NCBI RefSeq assembly: GCF_900091505.1
Contig: NZ_LT607409.1
Span: 806,001-870,000 of the forward strand
DNA from: Micromonospora chokoriensis
GTDB lineage: Bacteria; Actinomycetota; Actinomycetes; Mycobacteriales; Micromonosporaceae
Length of the DNA: 64,000 nucleotides
Direction of reading: 5' to 3'
The notes under the pieces were generated by a model. That model ran no database searches, was not told the origin of the DNA, and saw only the letters and a program-made list of their open reading frames with translations. How positions within the stretch are numbered: position 1 is the first letter of the stretch; each line of letters begins with the position of its first letter. The position numbers and the translations under genes are program-made. Positions 51,665 to 60,221 of the stretch are shown here, in pieces.

Positions 51665-52336
51665 GTGAGCGAGCGGACGCAGCAGAAGGGTCCGGACCAG
51701 AGCCCGGCGACCAAGTCGGGGCGCCGGTTGGCCGCCCAGTTGGCGGAGAAGAAGGCAGCCGACGCGAGGCGGAAGCGCAACGCGTGGGCCAGTGGCCTCG
51801 TCGCGGTCGTCGTGGCCGGAGGTTTGATCGGCCTCTTCGTGGCGATCGGCGGGGGCGACGACAAGCCCAAGAACCAGGCCGACGCGACCCCGTCCGCCTC
51901 CGCTCCGGCCCCCGACGCGCCCGGCGCTCCCCCCGCCCCGCAGCTCCCCGAGGGGGCCGACCCGGCGTTGGGCACCAAGCCGACAGTGACGCCGGGCACG
52001 GGTGACCTCAAGAAACTCACTGTCACCCCGTTGATCAAGGGCACTGGCCCGGCCGTGCAGAAGGGCCAGAACATCACCACCAACTACGTGGGGGTGTTCT
52101 ACAAGGACGGCAAGGAGTTCGACTCGTCCTGGAAGGCCGGGCAGCCGGCCACCTTCCCGATCGGCGTCGGTCAGGTCATCCCCGGTTGGGACCAGGGTCT
52201 GGTCGGCGTGAACGTGGGCAGCCGGGTGCAGCTCGACATCCCGGGCGAGCTGGCGTACGGCAACGACGAGGCGAACGCCGGCGGACGCCCGACCGGCCCG
52301 CTGCGCTTCGTGGTGGACATTCTCGCCGCCCAGTAA
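51665..52336 (+). CDS. FKBP-type peptidyl-prolyl isomerase, membrane-anchored
   Basis: A 223-residue protein with an N-terminal basic segment, one membrane helix near residues 42-63 (AWASGLVAVVVAGGLIGLFV), a Pro/Ala linker, and an FKBP domain from about residue 120. The FKBP strand pattern is VGVFYKDGKEFDSSWKAGQP, VIPGWDQGLVGVNVGSRVQLDIPGELAYG and FVVDILAAQ. It probably speeds proline isomerisation of exported proteins at the outer face of the membrane. GTG 51665 is preferred with AGGGAG upstream. A hairpin follows. Confidence 0.92.
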   Translation: MSERTQQKGPDQSPATKSGRRLAAQLAEKKAADARRKRNAWASGLVAVVVAGGLIGLFVAIGGGDDKPKNQADATPSASAPAPDAPGAPPAPQLPEGADPALGTKPTVTPGTGDLKKLTVTPLIKGTGPAVQKGQNITTNYVGVFYKDGKEFDSSWKAGQPATFPIGVGQVIPGWDQGLVGVNVGSRVQLDIPGELAYGNDEANAGGRPTGPLRFVVDILAAQ

Positions 52337-52427
52337 TCCGACCGAATCGCCCCGGTTGTCCGCTGGTCGCGATGGAGTTGTTCACATGGGGCTTCCGGCC
52401 CGTCACCCACCGGCAGTAGGTTCGGCG

Positions 52428-52457
52428 TCACCCCGGGCGGTTCGCCGCCCGGGGTGA
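52428..52457. terminator. 13-bp hairpin with UUCG loop
   Basis: TCACCCCGGGCGG (52428-52440) pairs exactly with 52445-52457 around TTCG, a tetraloop that stabilises RNA hairpins. It lies 91 bases after the FKBP stop and 30 before the next start. Confidence 0.75.
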
Positions 52458-52486
52458 TCATCCGTAACCGGGACGCGGAGGTGCGT

Positions 52487-53353
52487 GTGACGGCGTTGGA
52501 CGAGGCTGGGCGGACGGCCCGCGTGATGTGGGCGTACTTCGAGCCGGTGCACGCGGTCACCTACCTCCATCCACGGGCCCGCGCCGCGTACGAGGCGGTC
52601 GGGTTGCGCGGCTACTGGCGAGGCTACTTCGCCGGCCGCGCCGCGCCGCTGGGCGCGACCGAGGCGGCACCGGTGGTCGCCGCCTTCTTCAACTTCGCGC
52701 CGCCGATGGTGGCCCGGGCGCTGCCGGCGGTGTGGCGGCTGGCCACCCCACAGGAGGCGCTCCGCGCCCGCCTGACCGGCGCGGTGCAGGCGCTCGCCGA
52801 GCTGACCTACGAGCTGCCGGAGGCGCACCTGGCCGAGGCCGCCGACCTGCTGGAGCGGGCCGCCTCGGCGGTGGAGACCGGCGGCCGGGTGCTGGGCGCG
52901 GCCAACGCGGCGCTGCCGGTCGGGGAGTACCCGCTGGCCCGGCTCTGGCAGGCCGCCACGACGCTGCGCGAACACCGGGGGGACGGGCACGTGGCGGCGC
53001 TGGTGGCCGCCGGGCTGGACCCGGTCGAGACGTTGGCCGGACGGGTCGCGCTGGATGGTTCACCCCCGCAGTACCTGTTGGGCCGGGGCTGGTCCGAGGA
53101 GCAGTGGAAGGCCGCCCGCGAGCGGCTCGCACAGCGGGGCTGGCTGACCGGGGACGGCGCGGCCACCGACCACGCCCGGGCCGGGTTCCAGGCCGTCGAG
53201 GACGCCACCGACCGGGCCGCCGCGCACCCGTGGCAGGCGCTCGGCCCGGACGACGCGGATCGGCTCCGGGAGCTGTTGGAGCCGATCGCCAGGTCCGGCC
53301 ACACGCTGCTCCCCGAGGGCAGCCCGCTCGGCCTGCCCGCGCTGCCCGGCTGA
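52487..53353 (+). CDS. SCO6745-family protein
   Basis: A 288-residue actinobacterial protein of the SCO6745 family, largely helical. It begins TALDEAGRTARVMWAYFEPVHAVTYLHPRARAAYEAVGLRGYWRGYFAGRAAPLG, the family's conserved start, and has WLTGDGAATDHARAGFQAVEDATDRAAA in its winged-helix-like C-terminal half. No catalytic function is known; the latter stretch resembles an HTH wing. GTG 52487 is chosen because GGAGG lies five bases before it. It is followed 33 bases on by a HAD phosphatase gene, and probably co-transcribed. Confidence 0.86.
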   Translation: MTALDEAGRTARVMWAYFEPVHAVTYLHPRARAAYEAVGLRGYWRGYFAGRAAPLGATEAAPVVAAFFNFAPPMVARALPAVWRLATPQEALRARLTGAVQALAELTYELPEAHLAEAADLLERAASAVETGGRVLGAANAALPVGEYPLARLWQAATTLREHRGDGHVAALVAAGLDPVETLAGRVALDGSPPQYLLGRGWSEEQWKAARERLAQRGWLTGDGAATDHARAGFQAVEDATDRAAAHPWQALGPDDADRLRELLEPIARSGHTLLPEGSPLGLPALPG

Positions 53354-53385
53354 CCGGGCGCCCACCGGTCGGGCAGGATGGTGCC

Positions 53386-54039
53386 GTGACGGATGCGGTG
53401 GTCTTCGACCTGGACGGCGTGATCGTGGATTCCGAGCCGGTGTGGGAGGAGGTCCGCCGGGCGTACGTGGCGGCGCACGGCGGGACGTGGCAGCCGGACA
53501 CGCAACGTCGCCTGATGGGGATGAGCACCGGCGAGTGGGCCCACTACCTCAGCGGTGAGCTGGGCGTGGACCGCACCGCCGAGCAGGTCGCCGCCGAGGT
53601 CGTCGAGGAGATGACCCGGCGTTACCGGGACCACGTACCCCTCATCGACGGTGCCGACCTGGTCGTCCGAGGGCTGACCGGGCGCTGGCCGCTGGGGTTG
53701 GCCAGCTCGTCGCCGACCCGGCTGATCGAGGCGGCGCTGGCCGCCACCGGCCTGACCGACGCGTTCGGCGCGACCCTCTCCACCGAGCAGACCGAGCGGG
53801 GCAAGCCCGCGCCGGACGTGTACCTGAGCGTCGCGGAACGCCTCGGCGTCGACCCGGCCCGCTGCGTGGCGGTGGAGGACTCGTCCAACGGGGTTCGCTC
53901 GGCGGCTGCGGCGGGCATGCGGGTGGTGGCGGTGCCCCATGGTTCGTACCCTCTCGACCCGGACGCCGCCCGGCTGGCCACCGTGACGCTGGGCGCGATC
54001 GGTGAGCTGACCCCGGAGCTGGTGGACGGCCTGGGTTGA
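53386..54039 (+). CDS. HAD-superfamily phosphatase (beta-phosphoglucomutase-like)
   Basis: A 217-residue HAD enzyme with the helical cap of the beta-phosphoglucomutase/phosphatase group. Motif I is VVFDLDGVIVDSEPVW, motif II ASSSPTRLIE, motif III lysine in ERGKPAPDVYL, and motif IV VEDSSNGVRSAAAAG. It probably dephosphorylates a small sugar or nucleotide phosphate. GTG 53386 with AGGA upstream is the start. It follows the SCO6745 gene by 33 bases and is 28 bases before the oxidoreductase. Confidence 0.9.
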   Translation: MTDAVVFDLDGVIVDSEPVWEEVRRAYVAAHGGTWQPDTQRRLMGMSTGEWAHYLSGELGVDRTAEQVAAEVVEEMTRRYRDHVPLIDGADLVVRGLTGRWPLGLASSSPTRLIEAALAATGLTDAFGATLSTEQTERGKPAPDVYLSVAERLGVDPARCVAVEDSSNGVRSAAAAGMRVVAVPHGSYPLDPDAARLATVTLGAIGELTPELVDGLG

Positions 54040-54067
54040 CCGGGGCCGGGCGGGGTAGAGACCACGA

Positions 54068-55078
54068 ATGAAGGCCATCGTGTACGAGCGCACCGGCGAC
54101 CCCTCGGTGCTGGAGCTGGTCGACCGGCCGGTGCCGGAGCCGGGCGCGGGCGAGGTGCTGGTCCGGATGGCGGTCTCCGGGGTCAATCCGACGGACTGGA
54201 AGTCCCGCCGCAGCTCCGCGCCGGACGGGTGGCAGATTCCCGGGCAGGACGGCGCGGGGGTGGTGGAGGCCGTCGGCGAGGGGGTCGACCCCGATCTGAT
54301 CGGTGAGCGCGTCTGGATCTGGGAGGCGGCCTGGCAGCGGCCGTGGGGCACCTCGGCGGAGTACACGCTGGTGCCGGTCCGGCAGGCGGTACGCCTCGGT
54401 GACGCCCCGTTCGAGCTGGGGGCGGCCCTGGGCATCCCGTTCCTCACCGCGCACCGCTGTCTGACCGCCGGCGAGTTCATGCCGGACACGCTGCGCGCCG
54501 GGGCGTTGGCGGACCACACGGTGCTGGTGCAGGGCGGGGCGGGCGCGGTCGGCAACGCCGCTGTCCAGCTCGCCCGCTGGGCCGACGCCACTGTCGTCGC
54601 GACGGTGAGCAGCGCGGAGAAGGCGCAGCTCGCGGCGGCGGCCGGCGCCTCCCACGTGATCAACTACCGGGAGCAGGACGTGGTCGAGGAGGTCCGCCGG
54701 ATCGCCCCCGACGGGGTGCACACGATCGTGGAGGTCGCCCCGGCCCGGAACGCGGCGGTGGACGTGCAGGTGCTGCGGCACGGCGGGGCGGTCTGCGTGT
54801 ACGCGGACGACGGGGGCGCCGACCTGACGATCCCGGTCCGTCCACTGATGGTGCCGAACGCGCGTTGGCAGTTCGTGCTGGTCTACACGGAGCCGAAGGC
54901 GGCCAAGGCGCAGGGTGTCAAGGACGTGGCGGCGGCGGCCGGCCAGGGCGCGCTGCGGGTCGGCGCGGAGGCCGGCCTGCCTCTGCACCACTACCCGCTG
55001 GCCGAGACGTCAGCAGCGCACCAGGCGGTGGAGGACGCGACGGTGGGCAAGGTCCTGGTGCGGACGAGCGACGCCTGA
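54068..55078 (+). CDS. NADPH:quinone reductase-like MDR oxidoreductase
   Basis: A 336-residue medium-chain dehydrogenase/reductase of the quinone-oxidoreductase type. The catalytic-domain start MKAIVYERTGDPSVLEL, VSGVNPTDWKSR and the cofactor loop VQGGAGAVGNAAVQLAR are clear, while the zinc-binding cysteines and histidine of alcohol dehydrogenases are absent. It should reduce quinones or enones with NADPH. The substrate is unknown. A GC-rich hairpin lies 90 bases downstream. Confidence 0.9.
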   Translation: MKAIVYERTGDPSVLELVDRPVPEPGAGEVLVRMAVSGVNPTDWKSRRSSAPDGWQIPGQDGAGVVEAVGEGVDPDLIGERVWIWEAAWQRPWGTSAEYTLVPVRQAVRLGDAPFELGAALGIPFLTAHRCLTAGEFMPDTLRAGALADHTVLVQGGAGAVGNAAVQLARWADATVVATVSSAEKAQLAAAAGASHVINYREQDVVEEVRRIAPDGVHTIVEVAPARNAAVDVQVLRHGGAVCVYADDGGADLTIPVRPLMVPNARWQFVLVYTEPKAAKAQGVKDVAAAAGQGALRVGAEAGLPLHHYPLAETSAAHQAVEDATVGKVLVRTSDA

Positions 55079-55167
55079 TCGGGTCGCGGACCACCCGATT
55101 TCGCCGTCATCAGGACAGAGGCGAAGAACTTTCGCAACAATGACGGTGCGGGTCATCCGCGTGGAAC

Positions 55168-55204
55168 GGGCGGCCCCGGCGCGGTGCGAACGCCGGGGCC
55201 GCCC
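55168..55204. terminator. 14-bp hairpin between convergent genes
   Basis: GGGCGGCCCCGGCG (55168-55181) pairs exactly with 55191-55204 around a 9-base loop. It lies between the oxidoreductase and the convergent acyl-CoA synthetase. Confidence 0.75.
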
Positions 55205-55270
55205 TCCCGGGGAGGGATTGTGTTTCAGGAGTTACCCCTGCCCCAACAGGCGACAGTGCCGGGGAAAACG

Positions 55271-56920
55271 TTACGGGGCTGTCAGCTCCCGGACAGTCAG
55301 CTCACCCTCGGCGTACCGCGAACGGACGACCTTCTTGTCGAACTTGCCCACGCTCGTCTTGGGCACCGCGTCGATGAACGCCCAGCGCTCGGGCAGTTGC
55401 CAACGCGCCACCGAGTCGGCCAGGAAGTCCCGCAACTCCTCGGCGGTCACCGAGGCGCCCTCCCGCACCACCACGGTGGCCAGCGGTCGCTCGTCCCACC
55501 GCTCGTCCGGCACGCCCACCACGCACGCCTCCAACACCGCCGGGTGGGCCATCAGGGCATTCTCCAACTCCACCGAGGAGATCCACTCACCCCCGGACTT
55601 GATCACGTCCTTGGCGCGGTCGGTCAGCGTGATGTAGCCGTCCGGTGAGAGGGAGCCGACGTCCCCGGTACGCAGCCAGCCGTCGCGGAACTTCTCCTCG
55701 TCCGGGGCTTCGTCACCGACGTACCGTGCGGTCACCCACGGCCCCCGGACCTCCAACTCGCCCACGGCCGTGCCGTCGGCGGGCAGCGGCTCGCCCGACG
55801 GCCCGACGATCCGCGCCTGCACGCCCGCCGGCACCCGCCCCTGCGTGTAGCGGTACCGCCACGCCTGCTCCCCGGAGACCCCGGCGGGTGGACGTGAGAC
55901 GGAGCCCAACGGGGACATCTCGGTCATGCCCCAGGCGTGGATGACGTCGATCCCGTGTCGCTCGTCGAACGCGTGCATCAACGCCGGCGGGCAGGCCGAG
56001 CCGCCGACGATCACCTCGGTGAGCGAGGACGTGTCCACCTCGTGGCCGTCCAGGTAGGCCAGCAGATCCGTCCAGATGGTCGGCACCGCGCCGGCCAGGG
56101 TGGGCCGCTCGGTGGCGATCATCTCGGCGATCGGCGCGGCCTGGAGGAACCGGTCCGGCATGATCAGCGACGCGCCGGAGAGGAAGGCCGCGTACGGCAG
56201 ACCCCAGGACATGGCGTGGAACATCGGCACGATCGCCAGCTCCCGGTCGGTCGGCCCGAGACCGAAGCCCTCCGGCATGCAGACCTGCAACGAGTGCAGG
56301 TAGATCGAGCGGTGCGAGTAGGCCACACCCTTCGGGTTGCCGGTGGTGCCCGAGGTGTAGCAGAGCGCGGCGGCGTCGCGCTCGTCCACCTCCGGCCAGT
56401 CGTACACCTCGGGCCGGTCGGCGAGCAGCGCGTCCCAGTGGTGCACGGTGATCCGGTCGCCGGCCGCCGCCACCAGCGGCGCCGGGTCACCACCACCGAC
56501 CACGACGACGTGCCGCACCGTGCTCAGCTCGCCGATCACCCGGGCCAGCAGCGGGATGAGCGTGGTGTCGACGAGCACCACCCGGTCCTCGGCGTGGTTG
56601 GCGATGTAGACGACCTGGTCGGGAAAGAGCCTGATGTTGAGCGTGTGCAGCACCGCGCCCATGCTCGGCACCGCGAAGTAGGCGACCAGGTGCTCGTTGT
56701 TGTTCCACATGAAGGTCGCGACCCGCTCGTCACCGGTCACGCCGCACTCGTCGCGCAGCGCGTGCGCCAGCCGGGCGGCGGCGCGGCCCACCTCGGCGTA
56801 CGTCATCCGACGGGGTTCGGCACCGGTCCAGGTCACCACCTCGGCCGTGCCGTGCACCCCCGCGCCGTGCTCGAGGATCCGGGAGACCTGGAGAGGGGCG
56901 TCCATCATCGTGCTACGCAT
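55271..56920 (-). CDS. Medium/long-chain fatty acyl-CoA synthetase
   Basis: A 549-residue AMP-forming ligase that activates fatty acids to acyl-CoA. The phosphate loop is CYTSGTTGNPKGVAYSH near residue 186, the adenine-binding motif is HAWGMTEMSPLGS near 330, the hinge is GWLRTGDVGSLS, and the catalytic lysine lies near the end in KTSVGKFDKKVVR. FMWNNNEHLVAYFAVPSMGAVLHTLNIRL is typical of the medium/long-chain branch. ATG 56920 is chosen, though no clear Shine-Dalgarno precedes it; 56908 is an alternative. It is divergent from the NUDIX gene by about 55 bases. Confidence 0.92.
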   Translation of the reverse strand: MRSTMMDAPLQVSRILEHGAGVHGTAEVVTWTGAEPRRMTYAEVGRAAARLAHALRDECGVTGDERVATFMWNNNEHLVAYFAVPSMGAVLHTLNIRLFPDQVVYIANHAEDRVVLVDTTLIPLLARVIGELSTVRHVVVVGGGDPAPLVAAAGDRITVHHWDALLADRPEVYDWPEVDERDAAALCYTSGTTGNPKGVAYSHRSIYLHSLQVCMPEGFGLGPTDRELAIVPMFHAMSWGLPYAAFLSGASLIMPDRFLQAAPIAEMIATERPTLAGAVPTIWTDLLAYLDGHEVDTSSLTEVIVGGSACPPALMHAFDERHGIDVIHAWGMTEMSPLGSVSRPPAGVSGEQAWRYRYTQGRVPAGVQARIVGPSGEPLPADGTAVGELEVRGPWVTARYVGDEAPDEEKFRDGWLRTGDVGSLSPDGYITLTDRAKDVIKSGGEWISSVELENALMAHPAVLEACVVGVPDERWDERPLATVVVREGASVTAEELRDFLADSVARWQLPERWAFIDAVPKTSVGKFDKKVVRSRYAEGELTVRELTAP

Positions 56921-56976
56921 GGGTAACAAGCTAGTGTCGCCGGTCACACGTTGGGAACCCCCGTAAGTTGTCGCAG

Positions 56977-57468
56977 GTGAGCATCTCCTGGGCCGACTCG
57001 TACGTGGGGCAGTTACGCGCAATCGCCGGGGACCGGACGCTGATGTTCGTCGGCGCTCGTGCCGTGGTCAACGACAACGCCGGGCGCATCCTGCTGATCC
57101 AGCGCTCGGACAACGGCCAGTGGGCCATGCCGGCCGGCGCAATGGAACTGGGCGAGTCGATCGCCGACTGCGCCGTCCGGGAGGTCCGCGAGGAGACCGG
57201 GCTGCGCGCGTTGCGGGTCTGCGCGTTCGCCCTCTACACCGGCCCGGACCGGACCAGCACCAACATGTACGGGCACACGTACCAGGTCTTCACGACGGCG
57301 TTCAAGGTGGAGGAGTGGGACGGACAACTGGCCCGGGTCACCGACGAGACCACCGACGCGGGCTTCTTCGCCCGGGACCGGTTCCCCGCCCCGCTCTCCA
57401 CCTCGGTAGCGGAGACCCTGGCCGACCTGGACGTCTTCGAGCAGACGAACCGGCTCATCCTGAAGTAG
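56977..57468 (+). CDS. NUDIX hydrolase
   Basis: A 163-residue NUDIX enzyme. The Nudix box is exact: G-AMELG-E-x7-REVREETGL near residues 55-77, which binds Mg and hydrolyses a nucleoside diphosphate linked to another group. The N-terminal SWADSYVGQLRAIAGDRTLM is an extension seen in related actinobacterial NUDIX proteins. The start is either GTG 56977 or TTG 56968; neither has a strong ribosome site. The substrate cannot be predicted. Confidence 0.9.
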   Translation: MSISWADSYVGQLRAIAGDRTLMFVGARAVVNDNAGRILLIQRSDNGQWAMPAGAMELGESIADCAVREVREETGLRALRVCAFALYTGPDRTSTNMYGHTYQVFTTAFKVEEWDGQLARVTDETTDAGFFARDRFPAPLSTSVAETLADLDVFEQTNRLILK

Positions 57469-57498
57469 GTCGGCCCGGGTCGGGTCGCGTCACTGCGG

Positions 57499-57681
57499 GT
57501 GGCGCAGCCCGGCGAAGAACCCCTCCTGGATCCAGCCGCCAGCCGGCTGATCGTCATCGGCGGTGACCGCTTCCTCGCCGACCACGTCAGCACCACCACC
57601 GCCGACCCCGACACCGACGCGACAGCCGCCCGGGAGTTGGCCGCGACCTGGTGGGACGGCGCCTACCGCCGCCCGGCCTGA
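57499..57681 (+). CDS. Small hypothetical ORF after the NUDIX gene
   Basis: A 60-residue frame starting at GTG 57499 whose codons have high third-position GC, as in real genes here. It has no recognisable domain; residues about 18-30 (RLIVIGGDRFLADHV) look like a beta-strand and loop. Its end is six bases from the convergent DHA2 pump stop. It could be a remnant of a larger gene. Weak call. Confidence 0.4.
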   Translation: MAQPGEEPLLDPAASRLIVIGGDRFLADHVSTTTADPDTDATAARELAATWWDGAYRRPA

Positions 57682-57686
57682 CGCGA

Positions 57687-59363
57687 TCAGATCATCGTCT
57701 GGGACTTGGCCTCCATGTCGGCGGCGGCCTCCTCCTTGGATTCGCGGGTCAGCGGCTTGCCGCCCGGGGCCGGCGCCTTACCGCCGAGCGGGTCGGCGCC
57801 GCCGGTGGCGCCCTGCGGACCGGCGCCGCGCAGTTGGGTGTTGGGCAGCGTCAGCGTGACCACCACCGCCAGGATCGCGATCAGACCGGCGGTCAGGAAG
57901 ACCATGTCCAGCGCGTCGACGAAGGCTCCCTGGATGGCCGCGCGCACCGGTCCCGGCAGGGCCAGGATGGTCGCCGGATCGTTGATCGAGATGTTGGCGC
58001 CACCACTCGCCGCCACGGCGGCCTGCTCCTGCGGCGGGAGCTGCGCGATGGCGCCGGGCAGCCGGTCCGCGAGCCCGCCGGTCAGCCGGGACGAGAGCAC
58101 CGTGCCGAGGATCGCCACCCCGAACGAACCACCCAGCGACCGGAAGAACGTCGCCGACGAGGTGCCGGCCCCCAGGTCCCGCACGGAGACCGCGTTCTGC
58201 ACGGCCAGGATCAGCGACTGCATACACAGACCCAGCCCGACACCGATCACCACCATGAACCCGAAGGCCACCCAGAGCGAGGTGGTCACCTCCAGCCGGG
58301 TGAACAGGAACATGCCGGCCAGGAGGGTCACCGACCCGGCCACCGGGAACCACTTGTACCGGCCGATCCGGGTCATCGCGCGACCGGTCAGGATCGACGT
58401 GATGATGATGCCGGCCATCATCGGCAGCATCAGCAGACCACTGCGGGTCGGCGAGGCGCCCTTGACGATCTGCAGGTACAGCGGGATGAAGATGATCGAG
58501 CCGAACATCACCAGACCGATGATGAGCAGCGCCGAGTTGGCCAGGGCGAACGTCGCGCTGCGGAACAGTCGCAGCGGCAGGATCGGCTCGGCGACCCGGG
58601 CCTCCTGGAGGACGAAGAGCACCCCCAGCACCGCACCGACGACGAACAGACTGATGATCACGCCGGAACCCCAGGCGTACTCGGTGCCGCCCCAGCTCAG
58701 TGCGAGCAGCAGCGCACTCACCCCGGCGACCAACAGGCCGGCACCCAGCCAGTCGATCGAATGCTCCCGGCGCTCGAACGGGATCAACCGCATCACGTGG
58801 TAGCAGACCACGATGGCCAGGATCGCCAGCGGCACGTTGATGTAGAAGATCCACCGCCAGTCGGTCTCCGCGAAGTACCCACCGACCAGCGGCCCGGCCA
58901 CCGACGAGATCCCGAAGACCGCACCGAACAGACCCTGGTAGCGCCCGCGCTCGCGGGGGGAGACCACGTCCGAGATGATGGTGAACGCGAGCGTCAGCAG
59001 TCCACCCGCGCCGAGGCCCTGGATGCCCCGGGTGACGATCAGCTGGGTCATGTTCTGGGACAGCCCGGCCAGCAACGAGCCGACCAGGAACGTGCCGATC
59101 GAGAAGAGGAAGACCGGTCTGCGCCCGTACAGGTCGGCCATCTTGCCGTACAGCGGGGTCGACGCGGTCGAGGCGAGCAGGTACGCGGTCACCACCCACG
59201 AGTAGTGGTTGATCCCGCCCAGCTCGCCCACGATGGTCGGCAGGGCCGTGCCGACGATGGTCTGGTCGAGCGCGGCCAACAGCATGCCGGTCATCAGACC
59301 GAGCATGAGCAGCCGGATCTGCTGACGGTTCAGCACCGGCGCGTCCGAGGCTTCGGTGGTCAT
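57687..59363 (-). CDS. DHA2-family (EmrB/QacA-type) 14-TM MFS drug exporter
   Basis: A 558-residue transporter with about 14 membrane segments. Motif A is GKMADLYGRRPVF, motif D1 region LLAALDQTIVGTALPTIVGELGG at the start, and motif C GISSVAGPLVGGYF; this set defines the DHA2 drug:H+ antiporters. A 40-residue basic/acidic tail with Pro and Gly follows. ATG 59363 with GAAGG upstream is the start; the frame from 59402 is longer. No TetR or MarR regulator lies beside it in this window. Confidence 0.93.
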   Translation of the reverse strand: MTTEASDAPVLNRQQIRLLMLGLMTGMLLAALDQTIVGTALPTIVGELGGINHYSWVVTAYLLASTASTPLYGKMADLYGRRPVFLFSIGTFLVGSLLAGLSQNMTQLIVTRGIQGLGAGGLLTLAFTIISDVVSPRERGRYQGLFGAVFGISSVAGPLVGGYFAETDWRWIFYINVPLAILAIVVCYHVMRLIPFERREHSIDWLGAGLLVAGVSALLLALSWGGTEYAWGSGVIISLFVVGAVLGVLFVLQEARVAEPILPLRLFRSATFALANSALLIIGLVMFGSIIFIPLYLQIVKGASPTRSGLLMLPMMAGIIITSILTGRAMTRIGRYKWFPVAGSVTLLAGMFLFTRLEVTTSLWVAFGFMVVIGVGLGLCMQSLILAVQNAVSVRDLGAGTSSATFFRSLGGSFGVAILGTVLSSRLTGGLADRLPGAIAQLPPQEQAAVAASGGANISINDPATILALPGPVRAAIQGAFVDALDMVFLTAGLIAILAVVVTLTLPNTQLRGAGPQGATGGADPLGGKAPAPGGKPLTRESKEEAAADMEAKSQTMI

Positions 59364-59428
59364 GTGGCCTTCTATCCGGCGAGCCGAGGAACATGCCCCC
59401 AATCCCCAAAAACCCCACTCCCGTTCTC

Positions 59429-59487
59429 GTTGATCAAGAGGTTTGCGTCAGGAAACACCGGAATCTGACGCGAACCTCTTGATCAAC
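59429..59487. repeat. 23-bp inverted repeat (dispersed-repeat family C)
   Basis: GTTGATCAAGAGGTTTGCGTCAG (59429-59451) and its near-exact complement (59465-59487, 22 of 23 match, the odd pair being a G-T wobble) flank a 13-base loop. The motif recalls hairpin elements that I recall seeing in other Micromonospora-type genomes (unverified). It lies in the intergenic region upstream of the DHA2 start. Confidence 0.8.
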
Positions 59488-59489
59488 CA

Positions 59490-59522
59490 GGGTGGGGGGT
59501 GGGGTGGGTGGGGTGGGTGGGG
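59490..59522 (+). other. G-quadruplex-forming tract
   Basis: Seven runs of three to six Gs separated by single Ts (GGGTGGGGGGTGGGG, then GGGTGGGGTGGGTGGGG) occupy 33 bases and end at the PfpI stop codon. The second half is a 9-bp tandem, GGGGTGGGT. Any four runs could fold as a very tight quadruplex; the G strand is the non-coding strand of the PfpI gene. Confidence 0.85.
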
Positions 59523-60062
59523 TTAGGCGGCGAAGGTTTGGGTGATCTTCTGGCAGAAGGCCGGGAGGTCGTCGGGGTTGCGGCTGCTGGTCAGGTTGCC
59601 GTCGGTCACGCACTCCTCGTCCACCCAGGTGGCGCCCGCGTTGGTCAGGTCGGTACGCAGGGTGGGCCAGGAGGTGATCCGGCGACCCCGCACCACGTCC
59701 GCCTCGATGAGCGTCCACGGGCCGTGGCAGATCACCCCGACGGGCTTACCCGCGTCGAAGAACGCCCGCACGAACCGCACCGCGTCCGGGTCGCCCCGCA
59801 GGAAGTCCGGGTTCGCCACGCCACCGGGCAGCACCAGCGCGTCGAAGCCGGCGGCGTCCGCCTTGTCCGCTGTCACGTCCACGTCGTACGTCGTGGACTG
59901 GTCCAGGTGGTTGAAGGACTGGATGGTGCCGGGCTTCAGCGAGACCAGCTCGACCGTCGCGCCGGCGTTCTCGACCGCCTCGCGCGGCTGGACGTACTCG
60001 ACCTCCTCGACGCCGTCGGTGGCCAGGAAGGCGATCCGCTTGCCGTTCAATGCCGCTGTCAT
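59523..60062 (-). CDS. DJ-1/PfpI-family glutamine-amidotransferase-like protein
   Basis: A 179-residue PfpI/DJ-1 fold protein. The nucleophile elbow is GVICHGPWTLIEA (cysteine), with the acidic residue in FLATDGVEEVEYVQP and the DALVLPGGVANPDFLR strand. Members act as chaperones, glyoxalase-like or protease-like enzymes. This short form with C-H-x and no extra domain is common in bacteria. ATG 60060-60062. It is divergent from the heptose gene by 159 bases. Confidence 0.9.
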   Translation of the reverse strand: MTAALNGKRIAFLATDGVEEVEYVQPREAVENAGATVELVSLKPGTIQSFNHLDQSTTYDVDVTADKADAAGFDALVLPGGVANPDFLRGDPDAVRFVRAFFDAGKPVGVICHGPWTLIEADVVRGRRITSWPTLRTDLTNAGATWVDEECVTDGNLTSSRNPDDLPAFCQKITQTFAA

Positions 60063-60221
60063 GTCGGTACATCTCCTCTCCGGGGTACCTCAATCCCCTT
60101 CCCAGCTCGGAACGCCCGAAACAGAGCGGACCGGTGACGAACCACCAAAAGGCGTACGACCAGCGGCCGGACCGACCGGCGCGCAGGTTTGGCCAGGGGG
60201 GCGGTGGGGACCCGGGGAGGC

